NCBI GenBank assembly: GCA_023410715.1
Contig: JAEYPN010000025.1
Location: forward strand, 116,445 to 180,444
Reading direction: 5' to 3'
Length of the DNA stretch: 64,000 bases
DNA from: Bacillota bacterium
GTDB taxonomy: Bacteria > Bacillota_I > Bacilli_A > Izemoplasmatales > UBA1188
This document shows, piece after piece, positions 17,135-25,604 of the stretch. The notes under the pieces were generated by a model that was not told where the DNA came from, did not search any database, and worked only from the letters and a program-made list of their open reading frames with translations. The stretch's first letter is position 1. Each line of letters starts with the position of its first letter. The position numbers were made by a program, and so were the translations under genes.

Positions 17135-18826
17135 ATGAAAAAAACATTAGCAATATTTCTTGCATTAATCTTTACTCTTTCATTATTTGCTTGTGGCAAA
17201 AAAAATAATGAAGATGAATTAGAATGTTTCTTAAACGGTACATCTACTTATATTGGTTATAAGAAAGACGCTGTTTGGCTAAAAATAGAAGAAACTACGG
17301 GTGTAAAATTTAGGTTAAATGGTGCTGCATCAGATTACTATAATGTATTATCACCTTTGATGAATACAATTGATGAAGCTCCAGATATCTGTTTTGTTAA
17401 TCCTGAAAGTTTAGGCTTAAGTGCTTTTTATGATGTATGGTGTAAAGATAAAACAGGATTGGTTTATAGTTATGAAGAATTATTAGCTCAATATCCTGAA
17501 GGAACTTTCCCATATATTGAAAATATTTTATATGAAAGTAACTATAGCGATATTAAACAAAACGGATCACATCATTTATTACCATATATAAAAACTAAAA
17601 ACTATTATGGTTTGTATTATCGTACTGACTGGTTAATTGCTTGCGGATACTATCAAAAGGATAGCCAAGGCAATGCTATTTTAGATGAAAAAGGCAATAA
17701 GATAGCTCGTTATCCAGAAAACATGGATGAATTTACAGAAGTATTAGAATTATTCACTAATATCGGTACAGTATCAAAACAAAATGGCGTTACTGTTTCT
17801 TATAATACAAAAGGAACTTATGGTATTTCTCCTCATTCAGATTGCTTTACTTGGTCACCTTTTTATCATGCTTTTGGTGTTCTTCCTAACTGGGGTATTT
17901 ATGGTGATTCAATTGATTATATGTATGCTACAGATGAATTTGGCAATTTCCTAGAATGGGCTAGTGATATTTATAAAAAAGGTTATGTTTATCCAACATT
18001 TAACGAAAGAACAGGATCAACTGATAGAGACTTATTCTATGATGGTACTGTTGGTATATTATGTGCTAATAGTGAATCACATGTAAAATATATTATGGAT
18101 AGAATGAAAAACGTTGGTTTAGCCGATGCTGTAGGTTTTGGCCCAGCTCCAAAAGGAACTGCTAATATTGGTGTTGAAGGTGTTGGTGGATTCTCTGACT
18201 TAGGTGGTTATTGGGGTGGCTTCTGTATTTCAAGAACTTGTACAGGAGAAAAACTAAAAAAAGCTTTAACTTTATTGAACTATATGATAAGTCCTGAAGG
18301 AATGACAATGCGTACATGGGGTATTGAAGACGTTCATTATAAAGTTGTTAACGGTGAAAAAATTATTGATGAAGAATGTATTGAAAATAGAGCATTAGAG
18401 GGTAATGCATTCCAAAGTTTCATTGATGAAGAAGGTGGAGAAGCTCTTCCTACTGGAAAATACAATATGGGATTCTACTGGGGTGGTATTGTTGACTGGT
18501 CAACATGGACAGGCGGGGAAATCTTATGCCAAGTAGATGCTTACTTTATTGATCATGAATGGAAAGATATTGTTCAAGAAGGACTAGATCAATCTAGTAC
18601 AGTTAGCTCTAAAATCACAACATTTACTGATTTCCCTATATCAGTTCAAACTATAATGAATAAGTATCAAGATACTGCTAAGTCTTATGTTAACAGTGTA
18701 ATTAATGGTACTATATCAGTTAGCGATTGGGAAAAGAAGATTAATGATCTCAAGAGTTCAAAAACTAATCAGGCTTTATTTGAAGTCGCAAAGAACACCT
18801 TAAAAGATAATGGTTTCTTGGATTAG
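17135..18826 (+). CDS. Extracellular solute-binding lipoprotein of the LplB/YtcP importer
   Basis: 563 residues. A lipoprotein signal peptide ends in LSLFAC with Cys20 as the lipidation site. The length and features such as YYGLYYRTDWL, PENMDEFTEVLELF and YDGTVGILCANS fit the long LplA-type family 1 solute-binding proteins that serve LplB/YtcP permeases. It would capture an oligosaccharide at the outer face of the membrane and hand it to the two permeases encoded just upstream. Trp and Tyr are plentiful, as in sugar-binding clefts. The next gene starts 9 bases after the stop, so the hydrolases downstream are probably in the same transcript. Confidence 0.9.
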   Translation: MKKTLAIFLALIFTLSLFACGKKNNEDELECFLNGTSTYIGYKKDAVWLKIEETTGVKFRLNGAASDYYNVLSPLMNTIDEAPDICFVNPESLGLSAFYDVWCKDKTGLVYSYEELLAQYPEGTFPYIENILYESNYSDIKQNGSHHLLPYIKTKNYYGLYYRTDWLIACGYYQKDSQGNAILDEKGNKIARYPENMDEFTEVLELFTNIGTVSKQNGVTVSYNTKGTYGISPHSDCFTWSPFYHAFGVLPNWGIYGDSIDYMYATDEFGNFLEWASDIYKKGYVYPTFNERTGSTDRDLFYDGTVGILCANSESHVKYIMDRMKNVGLADAVGFGPAPKGTANIGVEGVGGFSDLGGYWGGFCISRTCTGEKLKKALTLLNYMISPEGMTMRTWGIEDVHYKVVNGEKIIDEECIENRALEGNAFQSFIDEEGGEALPTGKYNMGFYWGGIVDWSTWTGGEILCQVDAYFIDHEWKDIVQEGLDQSSTVSSKITTFTDFPISVQTIMNKYQDTAKSYVNSVINGTISVSDWEKKINDLKSSKTNQALFEVAKNTLKDNGFLD

Positions 18827-18835
18827 TAGAGACAA

Positions 18836-20104
18836 ATGAAAAAGATATTACTCATCATGCTATCTGTATTAATGTGTTTAACCTTTGCTAGTTGTACAAA
18901 TAACAAAAAGACTAATACCACAGAAAAGGATTCTCTTGATTCTAATACAAGTAAAAAGCCTACTAAAGAATTAAAAGATATGGTATATGGTATATGCTAT
19001 ATTCCAAGTGAAAGATATAATTTTGAAGAAAATATTGATAAAGATGTAGAGTTAATGGCTAATTTGGGGGTTGGTTCTGTTCGTATATGGGCACAATTCG
19101 ATTGCCTTTTAGGCTCAACAAAAGTTGATAAGACGATAACAGAACCAATTCATAAATTGATTGCTAAATTACAAGAAAAAGGCATAACACCGATTTTATT
19201 GAATCATGTTTCTTTATATAAGGGAGAAAACATGAAATCAAAGAAGTTTTTACGTGATACATCCAAAGGAAGTAAATATGTTTCTTGGCTAAATGAGTTT
19301 TATGCTTCTTATAAGACATACGCTCAAGAATTCTCTGAAGTTACTTACTTTGAAGTAGGAAACGAACTAAATAATAATGACTTTATGAAGGATATGAATA
19401 ATAATTCAATTACCAGTATGCAAGATAAAGTTGATATTAGTACAGATTTATTATATTATGCTGCAAGGGGAATTCATGCAGTAAATAAAGATGCTAAAGT
19501 TGTTATGGGTGGTATTACGGAGACGGATAGATTAGGGGGAGGCGCTAATGCCGACTTCCTAGAAAAGATTTATACAAATATTAATAGTGGTGAATTTGGG
19601 TATTTTTATAATTTAGAATCTAAAGAAAATGCTTCAAAAGATCCTGATGATTATTTTCAAGTTGTTTGTTGGCATCCATATCCTCATGGCGAACAAATAG
19701 ATAAAGAAAGTTTTATTAAGCGAAATAATGAAATATATAATGTTGTCTTAAAGTATGAACCTGAAGGAAAGGATGTTTTCTTTACAGAGATAGGCTTTTC
19801 AGATAATAGTCATACATATGAAGAAAATGAAAGAGCGATAACTACTTTATTTGAAGCTGTAAAAGAAATGCCTTATGTAAAAGCAGTTAATTATTTTAAA
19901 TTATTTGATAGTGCCCAAATATCTTGGGTAGGAACATATTCAAGATGGGGTTTATTCTTTGATCCAAATCCTTATAATCTTTATGATAACATTGTTGAGA
20001 AAGGCGAAGAAATACCTTTAAATGGTGCGCCTAAAAAAATGGCTTATGCTTTCCAAGAAGCTGCTAAAGGAAAAGGAAACTTAGAAATGTTGGTGAAAAA
20101 ATAA
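18836..20104 (+). CDS. Lipoprotein glycoside hydrolase, clan GH-A fold, copy 1
   Basis: 422 residues with a lipobox (TFASC, Cys20). The body reads like a TIM-barrel glycosidase of clan GH-A: SVRIWAQF on an early strand, FEVGNELN with Asn176-Glu177 as the presumed acid/base after strand 4, VVCWHPYPHG, and FFTEIGFSD with Glu318 as the presumed nucleophile after strand 7. I cannot assign a numbered GH family. It is the first of three related genes (18836, 20104 and 21979). A linker rich in Lys, Asn and Thr follows the lipidated Cys. It ends exactly where the next starts (ATAATGA overlap), indicating translational coupling. Confidence 0.75.
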   Translation: MKKILLIMLSVLMCLTFASCTNNKKTNTTEKDSLDSNTSKKPTKELKDMVYGICYIPSERYNFEENIDKDVELMANLGVGSVRIWAQFDCLLGSTKVDKTITEPIHKLIAKLQEKGITPILLNHVSLYKGENMKSKKFLRDTSKGSKYVSWLNEFYASYKTYAQEFSEVTYFEVGNELNNNDFMKDMNNNSITSMQDKVDISTDLLYYAARGIHAVNKDAKVVMGGITETDRLGGGANADFLEKIYTNINSGEFGYFYNLESKENASKDPDDYFQVVCWHPYPHGEQIDKESFIKRNNEIYNVVLKYEPEGKDVFFTEIGFSDNSHTYEENERAITTLFEAVKEMPYVKAVNYFKLFDSAQISWVGTYSRWGLFFDPNPYNLYDNIVEKGEEIPLNGAPKKMAYAFQEAAKGKGNLEMLVKK

Positions 20105-21342
20105 TGAAAAAGGTTATTTTAGGTATATTAACAGTTTTCACTTGTTTAATGTTTGCTGGTTGTAAAAAAGGTCCAGAATATGAAAATCTAGATCCTAATC
20201 ATGGTATAGCAAATCAAGAAAGCTTATACGGAACTTGCTATCAATTAAATGTTAGATTACAAGATGATGATTATGATCCAGAAATAGATGCTATATTAAT
20301 GAAAAATTTAGGCGTCAAAAGTATGCGATTTTGGCTACACTCATCAATGTTTTTAGCTAGTCCTTCAAAAATTAGTTCTGATTATTGTCAAAAAGCTCAT
20401 AAAGCTATTTCTGAATTTCAAAAAGTTGGAATTGAAATAATTGCTGTTAATCACACCAACTTTAATACTGGTGTAGGCAACGGAACTAAACCAGCTCGTG
20501 ATTTAACAGATGGAAGTTATTATATAAAATGGCTAGAAGATTTTGAACTTACATATTATACACTTGCCAATGAATTTAAAGAAATAAAATATTGGGAAAT
20601 TGAGAATGAAACTAATGGTGATTTTTGTAATGATATGAATGGAAATAATACATATAGTTACGAAATGAAAGCTGCCATTACAGTTGATATGTTATATTAT
20701 GCTTCTTGTGGTATACATAGAGCTAACTCTGAGGCGTTAACTGTTATTGGCGGGCCCGTTGGTTTAACTAATGGTAGAATAAAATCTTTTTATGAATTAA
20801 TATATCAAAATATTAAAAGTAAAGAGTTTGGCTATCATTATGGTTCTGAAAATAAGAAAAATGCTTCAACAAATCCTGATGATTATTTCCAAATTGCTTG
20901 CTGGCATCCATATTGTGAACAAACAGCTTTTTATAAAAAAGTGTTTAAAAAATACAATGATGAAATTTACCAAGTTATTCTAGATAATGAAGGTAAGCAT
21001 AAAAAAGTTATTTTTTCAGAAATTGGTTGGACAAATAAATATTGTACAGAAGAAATTGCGGCTAAATATTTAACAAGCATGTTTGAGGTTGTTAAAGAAG
21101 AAATGCCTTATGTGGAATTTGTTACATATTTCTATTTATTTGACTATGGTGATGCTAAAACATATTGGACAGGAGAAGTGTCAAGATACGGTTTGTTCTA
21201 CGATCCTGTAGAGTCTAGAAAATATAATAACGGTATTACCCAAGATTATGTAGAAAATGGTGCTCCAAAACTTCAAGGATATGCTTTTCAAAAAGCTGCC
21301 GGTGGAGAAGGAGAAATTAACATTAAGAAGATTACTAAGTGA
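20104..21342 (+). CDS. Lipoprotein glycoside hydrolase, clan GH-A fold, copy 2
   Basis: 412 residues, lipobox MFAGC with Cys20. It parallels the preceding protein along its length: MKNLGVKSMRFWLHS, WEIENETNG with Asn168-Glu169, IACWHPYCE and IFSEIGWTN with Glu306, then YGLFYDP and a conserved C-terminal GAPKLQGYAFQKAAGG. The two presumed catalytic glutamates are kept, so an active retaining glycosidase is likely; substrate and GH family are not assignable by eye. Its ATG overlaps the stop of the upstream copy. It ends with TGA, which is evidence that TGA is a stop in this organism. Confidence 0.75.
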   Translation: MKKVILGILTVFTCLMFAGCKKGPEYENLDPNHGIANQESLYGTCYQLNVRLQDDDYDPEIDAILMKNLGVKSMRFWLHSSMFLASPSKISSDYCQKAHKAISEFQKVGIEIIAVNHTNFNTGVGNGTKPARDLTDGSYYIKWLEDFELTYYTLANEFKEIKYWEIENETNGDFCNDMNGNNTYSYEMKAAITVDMLYYASCGIHRANSEALTVIGGPVGLTNGRIKSFYELIYQNIKSKEFGYHYGSENKKNASTNPDDYFQIACWHPYCEQTAFYKKVFKKYNDEIYQVILDNEGKHKKVIFSEIGWTNKYCTEEIAAKYLTSMFEVVKEEMPYVEFVTYFYLFDYGDAKTYWTGEVSRYGLFYDPVESRKYNNGITQDYVENGAPKLQGYAFQKAAGGEGEINIKKITK

Positions 21343-21355
21343 TTGAAAATAAAAG

Positions 21356-21574
21356 ATGAGCATGTCCAATAATAAAGAATCGTTATTTAGCTTATTTAAT
21401 GATCATTATTTTCAAATAGAAATAGATATGAATATCTTAAATTTTTTAAAGCTCTCTAAAAAAATAGAAGCATTAAAATATTATCACTATGCGAAAATAA
21501 AGATAGATAACGGGAATGATATTTATTTGTCTATATGCTCATCTTTTTCAATTATTACATTGATAAAGTTATAA
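21356..21574 (+). CDS. Small hypothetical protein, doubtful
   Basis: A 72-residue open frame 13 bases after the second hydrolase, rich in Ile, Lys, Phe and Asn. No domain is recognised, and only AAAAG precedes the ATG, so a ribosome site is weak. It may be a short lineage-specific gene or chance in AT-rich sequence. Confidence 0.2.
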   Translation: MSMSNNKESLFSLFNDHYFQIEIDMNILNFLKLSKKIEALKYYHYAKIKIDNGNDIYLSICSSFSIITLIKL

Positions 21575-21978
21575 TTTATTACTCTATATTATGTAAAATA
21601 GTTAATGTGTAACAAAGGCTTTTGTAAGTACATCTGGATTTAAAGAGATTACTAACTGAATATATGAAAATAGAACTAATTTCTATTTTATAATATGGAT
21701 GGAAAAGAAGCTTATACATATAAATAATTAGAGAAAATACTAATTTTTTAGTATTATTATAACCGCCAATGATTTGATATAATGTTTGAAGCTTAAATGT
21801 ACATGATAACGACTTTACAAAAGAAATCTTTTAAATTAAACTATAATTTAAAAGATTGAGGAAATGATTAGATAGTTACTGTTTGTTATAAATTAAAATT
21901 ATTTTATAAAAAATGATTATGATTTTAATAATGATTATTTTATGATACAAATATCATTACAAAGGTGGTTGAATATAA
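21575..21978 (+). promoter_or_regulatory. Intergenic regulatory region before hydrolase copy 3
   Basis: About 400 bases without a gene. It holds an extended -10 TGATATAAT at 21775-21783, a perfect 13-bp inverted repeat with a 7-base loop at 21825-21857 (arms AATCTTTTAAATT), and the ribosome site AAAGGTGG before the GTG at 21979. The inverted repeat has no T-run, so it may be an operator or leader structure. The third hydrolase may thus be transcribed separately from the first two. Confidence 0.45.
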
Positions 21979-23235
21979 GTGCTAAAAAAACTGTTAGGTA
22001 TATTGTGGTTATTTATTTTTGTTATTATTTTTTCCGCTTGTGATAGTAAAAAAGAAACAGAAATAGAATTGCCTAAATTGCCAATTGATTCTAATCAAAA
22101 CATTGTTGATAAATCTGATTTATATGGAGTCTTTTATGAACTTAATGTTAGAGACCAAGATCCTGATTTTAATTTTGATGAAGATATAGAATTAATGAAA
22201 AATTTAGGTGTTACTTATGTTCGTATTGGTTTAGGGGTTACTACTTTTCTAACATCAGTTACTAAAGTAAATAAACAAAGATGTGATAAAATGCATGAAT
22301 ATTTTCAAAAATTATTGGCTGCTAATATTAATATTCATGCAGTAATTACTGAGTCATTTACTAAAGGTGCAGCAGTAAGAAGTTATCCCAAAAGAGATAT
22401 TTCCTCAGATTCATATTATATAAAATGGTTAAATGATTTCTATGTAAGCTGTAAAACAATTGCAACTGAATTTAAAGAAATTAATATGTGGGGAATTCAA
22501 AACGAGACAAATTATGGGATTTTGGATATGGATGGTAATGCAACCTACACATATGAGGAAAAAGCTCAAATTAGCCTTGATGTAACTTTTTATGGAACAC
22601 AAGCAATTAAGAATGCAATCAAGGATGCTAAAATTCAGTTAGCCGGGCCTGTTGGTTTAAAAGGTGGGCAAATTAAGAAATGGTTTGAATTAACTTATTC
22701 ATACATAAAAAGCGGTGAATATGGCTATTTCTACGGAATTGAATCAAAAGACAATGCTTCTAAGAATGCTGATGATTACTTTGATATAGTTTCTTGGCAT
22801 CCTTATGTACATAATGATGACTTTAATAAAGAAATGTTTAGATCCTTAAACACAGAAATATATAATATTATTTTAGAAAATGAAGGGAAACATAAACCTG
22901 TAATCTTTTCTGAGTTTGGTTATACAAATGAAGAAATGAGTGAAGAACAAGCAGCAAGAAATTTAAAGGAATCATATGAGGTAATTAAGGATTTACCTTT
23001 TGTTATGTGTGCAACTTATTTTAAAATGTTTGATTATGGATCAGATACATATTATTTGGGTAGAATATCCAGATACGGTTTGTTTTATGATCCTTTAAAA
23101 ACAAGACAATACACTGATGGTTTTACTGATGATATCGTTACTTGCGGTGGAGCAAAGAAGCAAGCTTATGCATATCAAGAGGTTGCTCAGGGAAATGGTA
23201 CCCTCGATTTTAATGAAATAAGAAATAAGAAATAA
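21979..23235 (+). CDS. Lipoprotein glycoside hydrolase, clan GH-A fold, copy 3
   Basis: 418 residues, starting at GTG behind a strong AAAGGTGG. Lipobox IIFSAC with Cys21. It is a third homologue of the two preceding hydrolases: LMKNLGVTYVRIGLG, WGIQNETN with Asn175-Glu176, IVSWHPYVH and IFSEFGYTN with Glu312, then YGLFYDP and GGAKKQAYAYQEVAQG. Presumed acid/base and nucleophile are retained. It is separated from copy 2 by ~640 bases with promoter-like sequence and leads into the FAD oxidoreductase after 13 bases. It probably acts at the cell surface on the glycan that the importer takes up. Confidence 0.75.
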   Translation: MLKKLLGILWLFIFVIIFSACDSKKETEIELPKLPIDSNQNIVDKSDLYGVFYELNVRDQDPDFNFDEDIELMKNLGVTYVRIGLGVTTFLTSVTKVNKQRCDKMHEYFQKLLAANINIHAVITESFTKGAAVRSYPKRDISSDSYYIKWLNDFYVSCKTIATEFKEINMWGIQNETNYGILDMDGNATYTYEEKAQISLDVTFYGTQAIKNAIKDAKIQLAGPVGLKGGQIKKWFELTYSYIKSGEYGYFYGIESKDNASKNADDYFDIVSWHPYVHNDDFNKEMFRSLNTEIYNIILENEGKHKPVIFSEFGYTNEEMSEEQAARNLKESYEVIKDLPFVMCATYFKMFDYGSDTYYLGRISRYGLFYDPLKTRQYTDGFTDDIVTCGGAKKQAYAYQEVAQGNGTLDFNEIRNKK

Positions 23236-23248
23236 GTAGGAGTTTATT

Positions 23249-25465
23249 ATGGAAACAATAAATGAAGAAAAATTTATATACGATTTAGTTGTTGCTGGCG
23301 CTGGGCTTTCTGGAATGAATGCTGCTATCAGTGCTTCAAGAAATGGGCTTAAAGTAGCCTTGATTTGTGCTCCAGCTGTTTTAGGTGGAAATGCTAGTAT
23401 AGATATTTCAATTGACATAAATGGCGCTGGATATAATTCACTTTATAGTTCTTCTGGATATCCGCGCGAAACGGGAATTATAGAAGAAATAAAACAAAGT
23501 ATTTTTCATCGTGCTGGATATGAATCATATAAATCAGCTTCTTATAATGGCGTGTTATTTGATTCGATTTATAATGAAAAAAACATTGACCTTTATTTAA
23601 ATACATATGCAAATGAAGTTGTTATGGAAAATGATTCATTAATTAAAGGCGTTAGAGCTTTTCAAACAACTACGGAAAAGAAATTTTATTTTGAAGCTCC
23701 TTTTTTTGTTGACTCAACAGGAGATGGAACGATTGGTTTTTTGGCCGGCGCAAAATATATGCATGGTAGTGAAGGATATGATGAGTTTAAGGAAGGTTTA
23801 GCTCCCGAAAAGCATACTGATTATGTAAATGGTTCAACATTAATGTTTCAAACAATTAATACTGGGAAAGAAGAAAAATTTATAAAACCAGATTTTGCTT
23901 ATGAACCTACAACTAAACCCGAATTATTTCAGAATTTAAACACTAATGGTAGAATTTTTTATAAAAGCAGAAGAGTTGGTGGCTATCAAGGTTTCTGGTG
24001 GGTTGAATTTGGCAATGATATGGACACGATCAAAGATAGCGAAGATATTACCTTTGAATTAAGAAAAATTGTTTATGGTATATGGAATTATATTAAAAAT
24101 AGCGGAAAATTTCCTGAAACATGGGATGCCAAATTATTGCATGTTGGCAGTGTAGTAGGTAAAAGAGAGTCAAGAAGATTTATTGGTGATACAATTGTAT
24201 GTCAAAACGATATTTTAAGCAAAAAAGAATATCCGGATAATTGCTATATAGGTGGATGGCCAATGGATATTCATGCAAATAAAGGCATTTATGATTTGGA
24301 TGTTCCGACACATTGGAATTATGTTCCTGGTATGTATAACTTACCTTTATCTACTCTTTATTCTGCCAACATTAACAATATGTTTATGTGCGGTAGAAAT
24401 ACAAGCTGTACAAGAGTTGCAAATGGCTCAACAAGGGTAATGGCTACATGTGCTGTTGGTGGACAAGCAGTGGGTGTTGCAGCATCTTTATGTAAAAAAT
24501 ATAGTTGTATGCCACGAGAAATTAAAAACAATTATATGGAAGAAATGCGTAAAATATTACTTCGTCAAGACCAAACTTTAGTTGGTTATAAGGAAGAATA
24601 TGATTTGAAAGAAGTTAACGTTGAATCATCATCTGTTAAAACTTTAGAGAATAGTCGTAAAGATTTTTCTCGCCTTCATGATAAAGATTTATATATTGCC
24701 ATTCCTTTAACAACAGATGAATTAGAATCATTTGATTTAGGAATTGAAAACAACACTAATAAAGATACTGTTTTAAATTATGAAATATTATGGGGAAATC
24801 GTAAAGAAAATTATATTCCTGAGTCTTTTGTTAAAAAATTAAGCGTTACAATAAAATCAAATTTTGATGGTTTTGTTAAATTAAACGTTAATGAAAAAAA
24901 AGGAAAAGATGATAAAATATATATTAGATTGATTCATAACGAGGATTTATCTATTAAAATGACTCATGAATATCTAACCGGAGTATTATCATTTACTGTT
25001 TGGCAAAAAGAACCTGACGAAAGAGACTCAAGAATTTATGTTCCAACAAGATTAAGGGAAAACATTTGTTTTAAAAATGTTTGTCCTAGACAAGATATAT
25101 ATAATCCTAATAATGTATTATCCGGATATAATAGACCTTATGGACTACCTAATTTATGGATTTCAAATAGCAAAGAAAATGAATTTTTGAAAATATCATT
25201 TAAGGAAAAAAAGGTTAGTGAAATTGATCTTGTTTTTGATACTGACTTAGCTGAAGATATTATTGAAATGCAAGCGCCAATGGTAATTCGTGATTACAAA
25301 TTAAAAATAAGCGGTTCAAACTTTGAAAAAGAATATAATATCTCAGGAAATTATAAAAGAATTAATAAGTTTGTTATAAATGAAAATATAAACAAGATAG
25401 AATTTATTCCGCTAGAAAACTACGGAGCTTGTGCATTTAATTTATTTGGTGTAAAAGTATATTAA
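23249..25465 (+). CDS. FAD-dependent oxidoreductase in the glycan locus
   Basis: 738 residues. The N-terminus has the Rossmann dinucleotide-binding motif VVAGAGLSGMNAAISASRNG, followed by LGGNASIDI, typical of the FAD_oxidored family found in polysaccharide-utilisation loci. A second FAD element is visible as MFMCGRNTSCTRVANGSTRVMATCAVGGQAVGVAA. The last ~250 residues are beta-rich and lack recognisable motifs, possibly a carbohydrate-contacting domain. No signal peptide, so it should act in the cytoplasm, probably oxidising a sugar unit; the substrate is unknown. Start ATG follows AGTAGGAG. It sits between surface hydrolase copy 3 and GH2. Confidence 0.82.
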   Translation: METINEEKFIYDLVVAGAGLSGMNAAISASRNGLKVALICAPAVLGGNASIDISIDINGAGYNSLYSSSGYPRETGIIEEIKQSIFHRAGYESYKSASYNGVLFDSIYNEKNIDLYLNTYANEVVMENDSLIKGVRAFQTTTEKKFYFEAPFFVDSTGDGTIGFLAGAKYMHGSEGYDEFKEGLAPEKHTDYVNGSTLMFQTINTGKEEKFIKPDFAYEPTTKPELFQNLNTNGRIFYKSRRVGGYQGFWWVEFGNDMDTIKDSEDITFELRKIVYGIWNYIKNSGKFPETWDAKLLHVGSVVGKRESRRFIGDTIVCQNDILSKKEYPDNCYIGGWPMDIHANKGIYDLDVPTHWNYVPGMYNLPLSTLYSANINNMFMCGRNTSCTRVANGSTRVMATCAVGGQAVGVAASLCKKYSCMPREIKNNYMEEMRKILLRQDQTLVGYKEEYDLKEVNVESSSVKTLENSRKDFSRLHDKDLYIAIPLTTDELESFDLGIENNTNKDTVLNYEILWGNRKENYIPESFVKKLSVTIKSNFDGFVKLNVNEKKGKDDKIYIRLIHNEDLSIKMTHEYLTGVLSFTVWQKEPDERDSRIYVPTRLRENICFKNVCPRQDIYNPNNVLSGYNRPYGLPNLWISNSKENEFLKISFKEKKVSEIDLVFDTDLAEDIIEMQAPMVIRDYKLKISGSNFEKEYNISGNYKRINKFVINENINKIEFIPLENYGACAFNLFGVKVY

Positions 25466-25604
25466 TAAAGGTTTAAGTCAATAATGCAAAAAAATAGAAT
25501 TATAATTTTCTGAATTGATTTTGATAATTATATTAATTGTGTTATAACTTGATTAATATACTGGTTTATATAATAGTAAAATTTTATTAAAGGGGTTAAT
25601 ATTT

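Noticed and set aside
21736..21755. AATACTAA / TTAGTATT hairpin with TTTT loop
   Set aside because: Short AT-only stem with no T-run after it; too weak to call a terminator.
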